Both the position numbers and the translations under genes were made by a program. 64,000 bases of DNA, taken from the NCBI GenBank assembly GCA_017536205.1, contig JAFXHX010000001.1:1-64000 (forward strand), in the 5' to 3' direction. Under the pieces are notes generated by a model, which had not been told where the DNA came from, ran no database searches, and saw nothing but the letters and a program-made list of their open reading frames with translations. The DNA is from Clostridia bacterium (GTDB taxonomy: Bacteria; Bacillota; Clostridia; Christensenellales; Borkfalkiaceae). The stretch's first letter is position 1. Every line of letters begins with the position of its first letter. This document shows positions 1-8,908 of this stretch, one piece after another.

Positions 1-802
1 AATTTCACTTGCAGGGCCAGCCAACAAGCAAGGACGAATAGTTGCCGATAATATTTGTGGATTAAATAGTGAATATAAAGGCACGCAAGGCTCTTCGGTT
101 GTTAAACTCTTTGATATGACTGTTGCTACTACTGGAATTAACGAACAGCAAGTTAAAGCAAACGGCATAGAATACGAAAAGGTTATTTTAACGCAAAACT
201 CACACGCTGGCTATTATCCAGGGGCAACGGCAATGACCGTTAAACTCATTTTTGAAAAGGCAACCTATAAGATTTTAGGTGCGCAAATCGTTGGATATGA
301 CGGAGTTGATAAACGAATTGACGTTATTGCAACGTGGGTTAGGGCAGGTATGAAAGCCGATGAACTAAAAGATTTAGACCTTGCTTACGCTCCGCCGTAT
401 TCTTCTGCAAAAGACCCTGTAAATATGGCAGGTTTTGTTGTAGAAAATATCAAAAACGGCATAGTGAAACAGTTTTATTATGAAGATATTCCGTCTTTAA
501 GAAAAAGAGATGACGTGATTTTGCTTGATACTCGCACACCTTTTGAATATATGCGTGGACACGCTGATGGTTTTATCCATATTCCACTTGATGATTTAAG
601 AGAGCGTTTAGGCGAACTTGACAAGTCTAAAAAAATCTACGTCATGTGCCAAAGTGGCTTGCGCAGTTATCTTGCAACACGCATTTTAATGCAAAACGGC
701 TTTGATGCCTACAACTTTGCAGGTGGTTTTAGATTATATAGCAGTATCAAAAACGAAGAAATGCTATCCAAACAATGCTACACCTGCGGTATGGAGAAAT
801 AA
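1..802 (+). CDS. CoA-disulfide reductase-like flavoprotein with C-terminal rhodanese domain (5' partial)
   Basis: The reading frame is open from base 2 at the window edge, so the N-terminal FAD and NAD(P) domains lie outside; the ATG at 116 is internal. The visible part starts at the segment LAGPANKQGRIVADNI, typical of the NADH oxidase/CoA-disulfide reductase family of pyridine-nucleotide disulfide oxidoreductases, continues through the dimerisation domain, and ends with a rhodanese domain whose active loop CQSGLR begins at the Cys codon at 647-649. Members of this family reduce CoA disulfide or polysulfide/persulfide; the fused rhodanese suggests sulfane-sulfur handling in the cytoplasm. 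A Cys pair near the C-terminus (CYTCGMEK) could be redox active. The family call is firm, the substrate is not. Confidence 0.85.
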   Translation, partial: ISLAGPANKQGRIVADNICGLNSEYKGTQGSSVVKLFDMTVATTGINEQQVKANGIEYEKVILTQNSHAGYYPGATAMTVKLIFEKATYKILGAQIVGYDGVDKRIDVIATWVRAGMKADELKDLDLAYAPPYSSAKDPVNMAGFVVENIKNGIVKQFYYEDIPSLRKRDDVILLDTRTPFEYMRGHADGFIHIPLDDLRERLGELDKSKKIYVMCQSGLRSYLATRILMQNGFDAYNFAGGFRLYSSIKNEEMLSKQCYTCGMEK

Positions 803-966
803 AAGGGGATTACGAAACAATTATAGAAGGCGTAAAGTTAACTATAAGATATAACCCCCGTGCGATAAATAAAAACGAAATGGTCGTTTATAGATGGAAC
901 GAACGGTTAACGTTGCGCTTTACCGATAGTGTAACTGAAAAAATAACGCAATTACTTAAAGAGTAA
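775..966 (+). CDS. Small hypothetical protein overlapping the rhodanese gene end
   Basis: A 63-residue frame starts inside the last 28 bases of the preceding flavoprotein gene and ends just before a terminator hairpin. The product is mostly polar with alternating beta-type segments (TIIEGVKLTIRYNP, MVVYRWNERLTLRF). No family was recognised. There is no convincing ribosome binding site before the ATG at 775, so the true start could be later or the frame could be spurious. The gene-then-terminator position is the main argument in its favour. Confidence 0.35.
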   Translation: MLHLRYGEIKGDYETIIEGVKLTIRYNPRAINKNEMVVYRWNERLTLRFTDSVTEKITQLLKE

Positions 967-970
967 ATAA

Positions 971-1000
971 AAAACGCCTACGAGATAGTAGGCGTTTTTT
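971..1000 (+). terminator. Rho-independent terminator
   Basis: The arms AAAACGCCTAC and GTAGGCGTTTT enclose a 6-base loop and run into T residues. It ends the flavoprotein transcript and separates it from the araC-type gene. Confidence 0.85.
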
Positions 1001-1022
1001 ATTGCAAAAAGTGAAATAGATA

Positions 1023-1059
1023 TTGCAATTTTTGTAAACAATGATACAATAACTATATA
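1023..1059 (+). promoter_or_regulatory. Promoter and probable AraC-type operator of the regulator gene
   Basis: TTGCAATTTTTGTAAACAATG (first base 1023) overlaps a possible -35 (TTGCAA, 1023-1028) followed after 16 bases by TACAAT (1045-1050). The TTGCAA...TGTAA pattern recurs before the glycoside hydrolase at 2002 and the heparinase-like gene at 8710, suggesting autoregulation and a local regulon. Confidence 0.5.
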
Positions 1060-1085
1060 AGGCTAAACCACAGTGAGGGGAACTT

Positions 1086-1895
1086 ATGAAGCGAACTATT
1101 ATTTCAAAGTATTACAGCAGTAAAATTATGTATAACCACATAATTAACAATAAGCCGAGCGATACGGTGTTTCCAAAGCATCAGCACGACTACATTGAAG
1201 TTTTATACTTTTTAAGGGGCGACGTAACGTGTTATTTAGAAGGTCAAGAAATAAAACTTAAACCACACGACGTTTTAATTACAAGGCCCTATGAAAAACA
1301 CTACCTTCAAATAGAAAAAGACGTGCCATACGAAAGGTATAGTTTGCACGTTAAAGACAAAGTTCTTCCGCAAGGCTTACTTCAAAAACTTCCAAAGTCG
1401 TTCACCACTTTTCAGGCGATAGACGACGATATTTTAGAAACGTTTATTAAGTTTGACAAGTACTATAAAAACTTTAATAACGACGACCTTAAAAACCTTT
1501 ACAAAAACCTAGCGATTGAACTGTTTTACCTAATATACCTAAAAAGCAAAGAAGGCGTTTCCGTTTACCCAAACACCCAAAACTTGCTTATTGAAAAAGC
1601 CCTAATTTACATTAAAGAAAACCTAACCACCATAACTTCGGTTGACGAGATTTGCGAGCATATTTTTATATCGAAACGCCAGTTTTACCACTTGTTTTGC
1701 AATAACCTTAAAATGACGCCTATGAACTTTATAAGTTCGCAACGCTTAATTTTAGCAAAAGGCTTAATAGAAAAAGGCGAAAAGCCAACCAAGATATATT
1801 TAGACTGTGGCTACACGAACTACCCAACCTTTTATAGAGCGTATAAACAAAAGTTTGGCTATAATCCAAACGAAACGCCTAAAAAGTTTGAATAA
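1086..1895 (+). CDS. AraC/XylS family transcriptional regulator with cupin sensor
   Basis: The 269-residue product has an N-terminal cupin-type sensor (about residues 20-110, with HQHDYIEVLYFLRG and EKHYLQI typical of the sugar-binding beta-barrel) and a C-terminal double helix-turn-helix (about 170-269; ISKRQFYHLFCNNLKMTP, then LDCGYTNYPTFYRAYKQKFG). The start follows GTGAGGGG. It lies directly upstream of the GHL6-like hydrolase in the same direction, and the TTGCAA/TGTAATG motif occurs before itself, that hydrolase and the divergently placed lyase operon. It is therefore the likely activator of this cluster in response to a breakdown sugar; the inducer is unknown. Confidence 0.88.
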   Translation: MKRTIISKYYSSKIMYNHIINNKPSDTVFPKHQHDYIEVLYFLRGDVTCYLEGQEIKLKPHDVLITRPYEKHYLQIEKDVPYERYSLHVKDKVLPQGLLQKLPKSFTTFQAIDDDILETFIKFDKYYKNFNNDDLKNLYKNLAIELFYLIYLKSKEGVSVYPNTQNLLIEKALIYIKENLTTITSVDEICEHIFISKRQFYHLFCNNLKMTPMNFISSQRLILAKGLIEKGEKPTKIYLDCGYTNYPTFYRAYKQKFGYNPNETPKKFE

Positions 1896-1908
1896 ACTAA
1901 ACCTTTAT

Positions 1909-1973
1909 ATTGCAATAAATGTAATGTTTTTTGCAAAAATAACAATGTAAACGCAGTATATGTATGTTACAAT
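1909..1973 (+). promoter_or_regulatory. Promoter region of the GHL6-like gene with AraC-type motifs
   Basis: ATTGCAATAAATGTAATG begins at 1909 and TTTTGCAAAAATAACAATG lies at 1929-1947; a -10 candidate TACAAT is at 1968-1973. The core AAATGTAATGTTTTT recurs on the minus strand before the heparinase-like gene. Confidence 0.5.
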
Positions 1974-2001
1974 ATAACTAACAACATTGGGAGAAAAGCG
2001 T

Positions 2002-4206
2002 ATGAAAATTAGCAACGACCCTATAACTCAACAAGAAATAGAACGAATTAGAAAAAATTGGCGACCAACCGATGAACTTCCTTGGTACCAAAAGTTTAGA
2101 GAAACTCCACTTGCAATAGTTGAAGAAAACGAAATGCCACAGTGGAAAACGCCCGAGCAGTTATATAAAGCAGTAACTAGTATGGGCACTAACTTCGTTA
2201 GATACCCCGCAATTGGTTGGGCGGCGCATTTCTTTAAAGAATCGAAAGCACTACCTAAATACAAGGGTATGAGCAGAGAAGAAGACTTTTACGGCGACGT
2301 GTGCAACTATTTCCACGAAAAAGGCGGTATGGTTTGCGCTTACAACCACTTTGGTGGCGTTGTTTACGGCGACGTTGGTGACTTGCACCCAGACTGGCTA
2401 CATATTGACAAAGACGGCAAGCCCTATATGTGGAACGATATGCACTACCTTGGCTGTTTAAACTCTGACGGGCTTGTTAACGCAATGCTCGTGGGCATTG
2501 AAGAAGAGTGCTCGTTATACCCAACCGACGCCGTTTATTTAGACGCGCCTTGTTGGTACGTTGGCGTTTGCTACTGCGAAAACTGCAAGCAAAAATGGCG
2601 TGAAGAATACGGCGAAGAAATGCCCGCCATCGAGCCGAAAACTAGTGAAGCGTTCGAGAAGTTTAACGCTTTAAGAGAAAAGCGCATTTACAACATTGTA
2701 AAATCAGTTCACGAAATAACTCAAAAACACAATATTCCACTTATTATAAACTCTCGTGGTCAAAGGACTTACGAAGCGCGCATGGGCAATAAAGAGTTAA
2801 ATCTTTTACACGCCGAAGGCACTAATTCAGGCGAGGGTTATAGGCCGAAGGCGACCATTTGGCATATGTCTAACCTATGGCGCTACGGCGAAAGTGAAAA
2901 GGGAATATCTTACGCTTACTGCCCTATAGGCCCATATTACAATATGAGAAGCCACGGCACAGACGAAGCGCTTGTGTCTGGCATGGGCGAGGCGATGTTT
3001 GGAACTACCCCGTTTTTAGAGTCGGCAACAAGTTACCTGTTCGACACGACGGGTGGCGATAAACTTAAAATAGTTTGCGAAAATATTAAAAACCACGCTC
3101 ATATGTATTATCGCACTCAGCCCGTAAGAGATTTGTCGGTTGTAATTTCGGCAACTACTATGGTAAACGTTTCGGGCGAAGAAAGCGCAAACCTTACAAA
3201 AGACGCAGAAGGCGTTGTAGAAATGCTTTCTAAACAAGGCAGGCACTTTGACTGCACCTTTGACGAACAACTTTCTAGCGAACGATTAAAAGGTTACAGG
3301 GCGTTATATCTTCCAAACGCAAGATACGTTAACGAGCATACCGAAAAAACGCTTAAAGAGTTCGTTGAAAACGGTGGTAGCGTTATTTGTGGACCGGAGT
3401 TTTCACGCTGTAACAGTAAAAACGAGTTTGTAAACGAATATTTGCTTGGCGATTTTCTTGGCGTTAACTTCGTTGCTATTAACGATAGAACTGAAATTGA
3501 CAAGCACGTTAGAGAATATAGAGAGTCTGCTAAAGTTTACTCTTATGCGGCTGTTCCCGAAGCGTACGTTAAACTAGTTAAAGATTTACCCGATTTAAAC
3601 GCAAGCGAAACGCCTTTAATTCCCATATCTGACCAAGTGGTTAGAATAGGTAGGCCAGTAGATATGTATTACGTTAAGGCAAAAGCGCAAGAAGGAACTG
3701 AAGTTTTAGCAGAGTTTTACCTTCCCGCAGGTGGTGAAAGGGGTGAAGATTTAGAGTTCCCCGAGGGAAATCCCCCTGCAATAACCCGTAAAAAGTACGG
3801 AAAAGGTTACGTTTATTGGGTTGGCTTTAAAGCGGGCGTTAACTATATGGTAAAGGGTATGCTAGACGTTAAAGAACTTATATCGTCGCTTTGCGATATG
3901 GCTTGTAACGGCTCGGTAGTAAAATATACAACGCCGGGCGCAGTTCCTTGTTTCTACGTTGAAGACGCTAAAGGGGTTAGGTATTTGCACCTTGTAAATA
4001 TTACAGGCCCTATGCACGAAAGAAGCGTTATGATAGACAAGGTTGCCCCACTTTACGAAACGGAGTTTAAAGTTAGGTTAGATAGTGAAATAACTTCAAT
4101 TAAAACGGTTTACGGTAATAAAGAACTTCCGTTTACCGTAAAAGACGGCTATGCACACTTTACACTTCCTAAACTTGAAGTTTACGAGTCGATAGAAATT
4201 AAATAA
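2002..4206 (+). CDS. GHL6-like glycoside hydrolase with beta-galactosidase trimerisation-type domain
   Basis: The 734-residue cytoplasmic protein (no signal peptide) has an N-terminal TIM-barrel-like region (about 30-390) containing the segment CYCENCKQKW that is characteristic of hypothetical glycosyl hydrolase family 6, then a class-I glutamine-amidotransferase-like/trimerisation domain (about 395-620; LKGYRALYLPNARYVNEHT, ENGGSVICGPEF) and a C-terminal beta domain. The ATG at 2002 is chosen over an upstream TTG at 1987 because GGGAG at 1989-1993 is correctly spaced to it. Neighbours are a lyase and an epimerase, so it likely acts on an oligosaccharide imported after polysaccharide cleavage. 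Substrate and catalytic residues cannot be named. Confidence 0.78.
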   Translation: MKISNDPITQQEIERIRKNWRPTDELPWYQKFRETPLAIVEENEMPQWKTPEQLYKAVTSMGTNFVRYPAIGWAAHFFKESKALPKYKGMSREEDFYGDVCNYFHEKGGMVCAYNHFGGVVYGDVGDLHPDWLHIDKDGKPYMWNDMHYLGCLNSDGLVNAMLVGIEEECSLYPTDAVYLDAPCWYVGVCYCENCKQKWREEYGEEMPAIEPKTSEAFEKFNALREKRIYNIVKSVHEITQKHNIPLIINSRGQRTYEARMGNKELNLLHAEGTNSGEGYRPKATIWHMSNLWRYGESEKGISYAYCPIGPYYNMRSHGTDEALVSGMGEAMFGTTPFLESATSYLFDTTGGDKLKIVCENIKNHAHMYYRTQPVRDLSVVISATTMVNVSGEESANLTKDAEGVVEMLSKQGRHFDCTFDEQLSSERLKGYRALYLPNARYVNEHTEKTLKEFVENGGSVICGPEFSRCNSKNEFVNEYLLGDFLGVNFVAINDRTEIDKHVREYRESAKVYSYAAVPEAYVKLVKDLPDLNASETPLIPISDQVVRIGRPVDMYYVKAKAQEGTEVLAEFYLPAGGERGEDLEFPEGNPPAITRKKYGKGYVYWVGFKAGVNYMVKGMLDVKELISSLCDMACNGSVVKYTTPGAVPCFYVEDAKGVRYLHLVNITGPMHERSVMIDKVAPLYETEFKVRLDSEITSIKTVYGNKELPFTVKDGYAHFTLPKLEVYESIEIK

Positions 4207-4210
4207 AACG

Positions 4211-4240
4211 AAAAAGAACTGCAAAAAGCAGTTCTTTTTT
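4211..4240. terminator. Bidirectional terminator between convergent genes
   Basis: AAAAAGAACTGC / GCAGTTCTTTTT hairpin with A-run and T-run on opposite sides. It serves the hydrolase (+) and the epimerase operon (-). Confidence 0.85.
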
Positions 4241-4245
4241 ATAAA

Positions 4246-5394
4246 TTATTTAAGGTCTTTAAATACTTTGGTTAAGTAAATAAGCGCTCTTGGTAAGTGG
4301 AACGGGTCTTTTACGGGAAGTGCGGCAGACGGGGCAACTTGCAAGTTGCTATCAAGCCAGTTTATCCAGTCGCCATAGCCGTTGGGGTAGTGTGAAAAAG
4401 CAAAATTATTAACTTTTTCGTGCATTTCAAGAAACTCTTCGTTTTTAGTGTACTTATAAGCGTAAGCCGTTGCAACGAGTGCTTCACAATGCACCCACCA
4501 CGCTCTAAAATCTGCCTTATCTCTAAACACGGGCTTTTTGCCGTCTATATCGATAGCAAGGCACATACTTCCGTTTTCCCAGCCAAGTTCAAAGTGGCGC
4601 TTAACGAGCCTGCAACACTCTAAAACTTTATCCATTTCACCGTTATCTTCAAATATGGTCATAATAAACCAAAGCGTTTCAAGGGTGTGGCCGGGCATAC
4701 AAAGCCTTTCGGCAGGGGTGTCTTGCCTAGTTCCGTCAACCCTAATAAACTCGATAACGGCGTCTTTTTCGGGGTTATAGAACCTATCTAAAACCTTGTT
4801 TGCAAAAGCGAGCGCCGTGCTTGCAATTTTGCTACTACCAACCACTTTTGCAAGGTGGAAGTAAAAGAACGAAAATACCATATAAACGCCGTGTATTTCC
4901 ATACCTTCGGGAATAGTTCTAGGTGCAACGCCGTAACTACCCGGGTGGTTTATAAGGTCAAGGGTATGCTCGTAAATCTCTAAAGCAATTTCTTTTGCGA
5001 TGGGGTTTTTAGTAATTTTATAGTACTCGGTCATACCAGCAAGCACGAAACCGTCAACGTAAATACTATCTGCGCCCGCCTTTAAATTGCCAAACTCGTC
5101 GTAAAGATAGTTCCACGACTCGCCTTTTTTGGGGCGAACGGTAAGTAAGTAGTTGAAAAGTCCGTGCGCTCTTTCTAAATATTCGGGGTTTTTCTCTATT
5201 TCGTTATACATACAAGAGAAAGTCCAAAGTGCGCGACCTTGCGACCAAATAAACCTATCTTTAGACATAACGGTGCCATCTTCTTTTAAGCAGTTGTTAA
5301 TAGCACCGCTTTCGTCTTTAGAATATTTAAGCCAGTACGGCATAACTTCGTTATTTAAGGTGTTTAAATATTGTTCGTAATAATTTTTCACCAC
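4246..5394 (-). CDS. AGE-family epimerase/isomerase (N-acylglucosamine 2-epimerase fold)
   Basis: The 382-residue protein fits the (alpha/alpha)6-barrel family in length and motifs: RFIWSQGRALWTFSCMYNE near residue 50, AWWVHCEALVATAYAY near 295, and a C-terminal WINWLDSNL segment. Family members epimerise sugars such as N-acetylglucosamine, cellobiose or mannose at C2, and some act as aldose-ketose isomerases. It is the last gene of a minus-strand operon, 15 bases after the beta-propeller gene and downstream of the heparinase-like lyase. The context implies a role on a sugar released from the same polysaccharide. Specificity is not visible. Confidence 0.85.
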   Translation of the reverse strand: MVKNYYEQYLNTLNNEVMPYWLKYSKDESGAINNCLKEDGTVMSKDRFIWSQGRALWTFSCMYNEIEKNPEYLERAHGLFNYLLTVRPKKGESWNYLYDEFGNLKAGADSIYVDGFVLAGMTEYYKITKNPIAKEIALEIYEHTLDLINHPGSYGVAPRTIPEGMEIHGVYMVFSFFYFHLAKVVGSSKIASTALAFANKVLDRFYNPEKDAVIEFIRVDGTRQDTPAERLCMPGHTLETLWFIMTIFEDNGEMDKVLECCRLVKRHFELGWENGSMCLAIDIDGKKPVFRDKADFRAWWVHCEALVATAYAYKYTKNEEFLEMHEKVNNFAFSHYPNGYGDWINWLDSNLQVAPSAALPVKDPFHLPRALIYLTKVFKDLK

Positions 5395-5409
5395 TTTTCT
5401 CCCTAAAAA

Positions 5410-6642
5410 TTAAACGGTAAATACGGCAAGGTCAGAAGCGTAGAAAGTTTCGCCTTTTTTGGTTAATTTGTCCGTTTTAATCCAAGGACAGCAATACCAT
5501 TTTCCACAGTCGGTAACTGCCAAGGTTTGAATATTCTTTGGATAATCGCCGTTAGGAAGAACGATTACGCCGTGGTCTTTATATTCGTCTTTAGAAATAG
5601 AGTAGGTAACTGCAGTTAATCTTGCAGTGCCGTCTTCTGCGGTGTAGCCTGAAATATAGTAGAGCATATCGTCGTTATTAGGTGCTTTAGCAAGTGTCAT
5701 ATAACCGTATCTAAAATCTTCAAACGAGCCCCTTTCAAGGCAAACTTGGCTTGCAATTCTTCTTATAACTTTAAACTCTTTATTAACGGGGTCAAACGAG
5801 TATAAGTGACCGGTTTTGGGCTGGATTCCGTAGAACTTTTTATAAGTTTTGTTGTAAACGAGATAGCGCCAGTTATAGCCTTGGTGACCACCTTTAGTGG
5901 GGTCCCAAACGCCGAATATATCGCGTTTTAAGTTGCACCAGTCAACGAGTTTAACGTTACCTTTTGCGTCGGTTTCGTAAATCTCGCCGTTAGATAAGGT
6001 AAAGTAAGCAAGGCCCGTTGTGGGTTCAACTGCGAAAATACGGCAAATGCAAGAATATCTGTCGCCAGCGCCGATTTCACCGTCAAGCGCAACTTTACCT
6101 GCGTTGATAAGTTCGTTAGTGTTAACGTTATAAATTAAAAGGAGTGCGCTAGGCCAAGTTAAGCAGTAGCAAATACCACGGTCGGTATCCATAGTCATTG
6201 TAATAATGCCTTCGCCTTCTACCGATTTAGCAACAACTTCAGTTTTGCCGTTTTCGTCGATAGAAACTATTCTACCACCTGCATAGCCAAGGTAACCTTC
6301 TGGTGGGGGTGCAGGGTTTTCTTTACCGTCGGGGGTGTTACCACCGTAGAAACTGCAGTGCGTTGCAAACCATATTTTACCATTGTATTTATAAAACGGA
6401 GTGTGCGATTTGCCTTGTGGAATACGCTTAACGTCGGTTTCATCGCAAATAACGCCTAAATCGCCAACAAGTTCGGGGGTGTTTGAACCGATTTTTAAGC
6501 GATATGCTTTACCTGGGAAATCGATGTCGTGAGTGCAAAGCGTATAGTAGATGTAATCGTCTACTATCGAAAGCGAGTTGAAGTTCGAGTCAGATTCAGG
6601 GAACTGACTGTCAAAAACGTGCATTTTAATTTCTTTATTCAT
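5410..6642 (-). CDS. Unrecognised beta-propeller-like protein
   Basis: 410 residues. I do not recognise a named family, but repeated short beta-rich segments read like propeller blades: DYIYYTLCTHD, NGKIWFATHCSF, RGICYCLTWPSALLLIYNV, GLAYFTLSNGEIYE, KKFYGIQPKTGHLYSFDP, NDDMLYYISGY. There is no signal peptide or membrane segment. The start is set by AAAGGAG seven bases upstream. It is sandwiched between a polysaccharide lyase-like gene and an epimerase on one transcript. It could be an oligosaccharide lyase or hydrolase with a propeller fold, or a non-catalytic binding protein; neither can be shown from the sequence. Confidence 0.6.
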   Translation of the reverse strand: MNKEIKMHVFDSQFPESDSNFNSLSIVDDYIYYTLCTHDIDFPGKAYRLKIGSNTPELVGDLGVICDETDVKRIPQGKSHTPFYKYNGKIWFATHCSFYGGNTPDGKENPAPPPEGYLGYAGGRIVSIDENGKTEVVAKSVEGEGIITMTMDTDRGICYCLTWPSALLLIYNVNTNELINAGKVALDGEIGAGDRYSCICRIFAVEPTTGLAYFTLSNGEIYETDAKGNVKLVDWCNLKRDIFGVWDPTKGGHQGYNWRYLVYNKTYKKFYGIQPKTGHLYSFDPVNKEFKVIRRIASQVCLERGSFEDFRYGYMTLAKAPNNDDMLYYISGYTAEDGTARLTAVTYSISKDEYKDHGVIVLPNGDYPKNIQTLAVTDCGKWYCCPWIKTDKLTKKGETFYASDLAVFTV

Positions 6643-6661
6643 AAATAAACTCCTTTATTTT

Positions 6662-8710
6662 TTACCATCTAATATTGATAGAGTTGCTATCACTGTCCCT
6701 TGGAAGAACTATAACGACGGCAGTCGAATCTTTTTTAGTTCCGTAGTTAACTGCGTGGAAGGCTTGTTCGGTTCTAAAATAGCCTTTTTCGGTAGATATT
6801 TCAATAATATCGCCGTTATTTTCAATAACTGCAACGTTATCGTTTATAGTAACTTTACAATCGCTATGAAGGTTAAACCTTTCGGTAATTTCACCGTTTA
6901 AAACGGGTTTTTCTTGGCGAATAAAGTTATCTTTTATTAAAAGTTTATTGCCGTAGTTATATTCAAGCGTTCTTTGAACGGTAATTTTATCGGGTAAAAC
7001 GGTGTAGCCAACGTGTTCGCCCGTGCAAACCACTTTGCTTTCGGTTTTTTCAAAGTTAACTAGCGAAGTAATTTTCTTTTTCAAGCCAACTAGCGTTAAA
7101 GCCGTTTCGCCTGCCGTTTCGCCAAATTGCGCGCTAGCAATTCTCTCGTCCGTTTCAATACCGTCTATAACAACGGTGTTGTGTGCCATTACGCTTCTAG
7201 TTTTTCTTCTCCACGCCTTGTTGCCAGTGTAGGTGTAAGTGCCAGAGTCTATAATAAACGGCTTGTTTTTAGCGCATAAGGTAAAAGATAGTTGGTCGTT
7301 ATGCGAGTGGCCGTAGTGAGAAGGCTTAGCAATTTCTGGGTTGCCACCCGAACTAAACACGCAGTGGAAATCGTTGTTTGCAATAATTGTAAAGCCTATG
7401 TGGTGGTAAACTTGCGCGCTATACTCAAAGGTAGATTTAATAGGTTTAGCGTCGTCAAAGTATGCGCTAGACGCAATAAAGTCAACGTCTCTAGCGGATG
7501 CGGGCACTATTGAACTGTCGCTGAAAAGTACTGCAACTGTTGATGCAAGCGAGCGCATATCGGCGTTGTGCTTATCTCTTGCTTCCCACTCGATATATCT
7601 GCCGGCGTCGTTATCGCTAATGTAAGGAATATTACCGTCGGGTTGGGTAAGCATACATAACGCCCTTGCCGAACTTCTTAACCTTTCAATGCTTTCTTCG
7701 GTAAGAAGGTTGTGCTTTCTTGCATATTCTAAAAAGTCTTTGGCGTTTTTACAGCCTTTAACTCTTAAAGCGTGCAAGGTGGGGTATAAAAACATTTCTA
7801 AAACGTAAGCGTGGTAAGAAGTCGTGTTTTCAAAGTCGAACCCGTCTTCGTTAATTTGGCGTGCAATTTGCTTGGTTATAAGGTGCCAACTGTTTCTATC
7901 AAGCCCAGCGTTATATACGGGAATATCTTCGGTTGAATATTCGTTTTCGTAAAGCGAAGTGGTAAGAGTAAGCGCACACGCTTCTGCAACCATGTGGTTG
8001 TGCTCACTGCGATATTCCATAGTTAAAGTTATAAACTTGGTGTGAAGTAAAATAAGTTCGTAAATTATTTCTAAAAACTTTTTATCAACTTCGCAGTCAA
8101 GGCTGATATCAAGCATAGAAACGGTGCAAATAATATTCGTTGCACGAATAGAAACGTTCATACCGTTACGCCAAGCAGGTCCGTAGTAAGGTGGGTTAAC
8201 GGCAACCCAGTCAAGAAGTTGCGCCATAGCCTCGTTTCTGTACTTAACGTTTTTAGTTAAACGGTAAGCGTGCGCAAGCGTTAAAATATAGTGCATTCTA
8301 GAAAAGTCGGAAGGGGTTTTTGCGTCAACGCCTTCAAACTTTGCAACGGGAACTTCGGTGTGCCACACTAAATCGTAAACGTAGCCCGTTATAATATCTA
8401 AGTGCCAAGGAATAGGCTTATAGTCAGGCGAAATCTCTCTTGAAAGGCTTTCAGCCTTTTTCATAAACTCAACGTAAGAAGGTGCAACTTCATACGCTTT
8501 TTTCTTCGTTTCTTCATACGAGTGGTTGGGGTTAGAATGTTTTACGCCTTCAAAACCCTTGCAGTCCATACCGTAATGAATAATTGCAGGTTGAGAGCCA
8601 AGAACGCTTAATTCGTGGTTTAATATTTTGTCTGCACACTCTATGCACGAAGTATGGGGAACGTAATTAGGGCTAACAACAAGGTTAATCCTTCTTAAAA
8701 ACTCCTTCAT
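6662..8710 (-). CDS. Heparinase II/III-like polysaccharide lyase
   Basis: The 682-residue protein has an alpha-helical toroid N-terminal half (about 90-390; RNGMNVSIRATNII, EYRSEHNHMVAEACAL) and a C-terminal beta-sandwich with the heparinase II/III signature (YGHSHNDQLSFTL, then FIIDSGTYTYTG and MAHNTVVIDG). The Tyr/His/Asn residues in these segments match those used for beta-elimination in the family. No signal peptide is seen, so it likely acts on imported oligosaccharides, as an oligo-lyase of the PL12/15/17 type. It is the first gene of the three-gene minus-strand operon; its promoter region carries the motif shared with the araC-type gene. The uronate isomerase at 35442 could process a product, but that link is inference. 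Confidence 0.85.
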   Translation of the reverse strand: MKEFLRRINLVVSPNYVPHTSCIECADKILNHELSVLGSQPAIIHYGMDCKGFEGVKHSNPNHSYEETKKKAYEVAPSYVEFMKKAESLSREISPDYKPIPWHLDIITGYVYDLVWHTEVPVAKFEGVDAKTPSDFSRMHYILTLAHAYRLTKNVKYRNEAMAQLLDWVAVNPPYYGPAWRNGMNVSIRATNIICTVSMLDISLDCEVDKKFLEIIYELILLHTKFITLTMEYRSEHNHMVAEACALTLTTSLYENEYSTEDIPVYNAGLDRNSWHLITKQIARQINEDGFDFENTTSYHAYVLEMFLYPTLHALRVKGCKNAKDFLEYARKHNLLTEESIERLRSSARALCMLTQPDGNIPYISDNDAGRYIEWEARDKHNADMRSLASTVAVLFSDSSIVPASARDVDFIASSAYFDDAKPIKSTFEYSAQVYHHIGFTIIANNDFHCVFSSGGNPEIAKPSHYGHSHNDQLSFTLCAKNKPFIIDSGTYTYTGNKAWRRKTRSVMAHNTVVIDGIETDERIASAQFGETAGETALTLVGLKKKITSLVNFEKTESKVVCTGEHVGYTVLPDKITVQRTLEYNYGNKLLIKDNFIRQEKPVLNGEITERFNLHSDCKVTINDNVAVIENNGDIIEISTEKGYFRTEQAFHAVNYGTKKDSTAVVIVLPRDSDSNSINIRW

Positions 8711-8768
8711 AAAAACTCCTTTATGCGTTTTGATAGTTTAATTATAGCACCATTTAAAGTCAATAATA

Positions 8769-8832
8769 TTGCAATTTTTGATAAAAACATTACATTTTTT
8801 GCATAATAATATAACACCCCTTGCAATTTGTG
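8769..8832 (-). promoter_or_regulatory. Upstream region of the lyase operon with AraC-type motifs
   Basis: On the minus strand the block TGCAAAAAATGTAATG (8787-8803) is followed by ATCAAAAATTGCAATA (near 8766-8782), and another TTGCAA half-site sits at 8821-8826. AAATGTAATGTTTTT is identical to the block before the hydrolase at 2002. Confidence 0.5.
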
Positions 8833-8871
8833 TTTTTTGGTTTTTAATTAACGCAATTTAATAGCCACGTT

Positions 8872-8899
8872 AAAACCCCACGGATTTCCGTGGGGTTTT
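8872..8899 (-). terminator. Terminator of the PHP/DeoR transcript
   Basis: Hairpin AAAACCCCACGG / CCGTGGGGTTTT immediately past the stop of the PHP gene; it can work in both directions. Confidence 0.8.
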
Positions 8900-8908
8900 A
8901 TTATTTGT

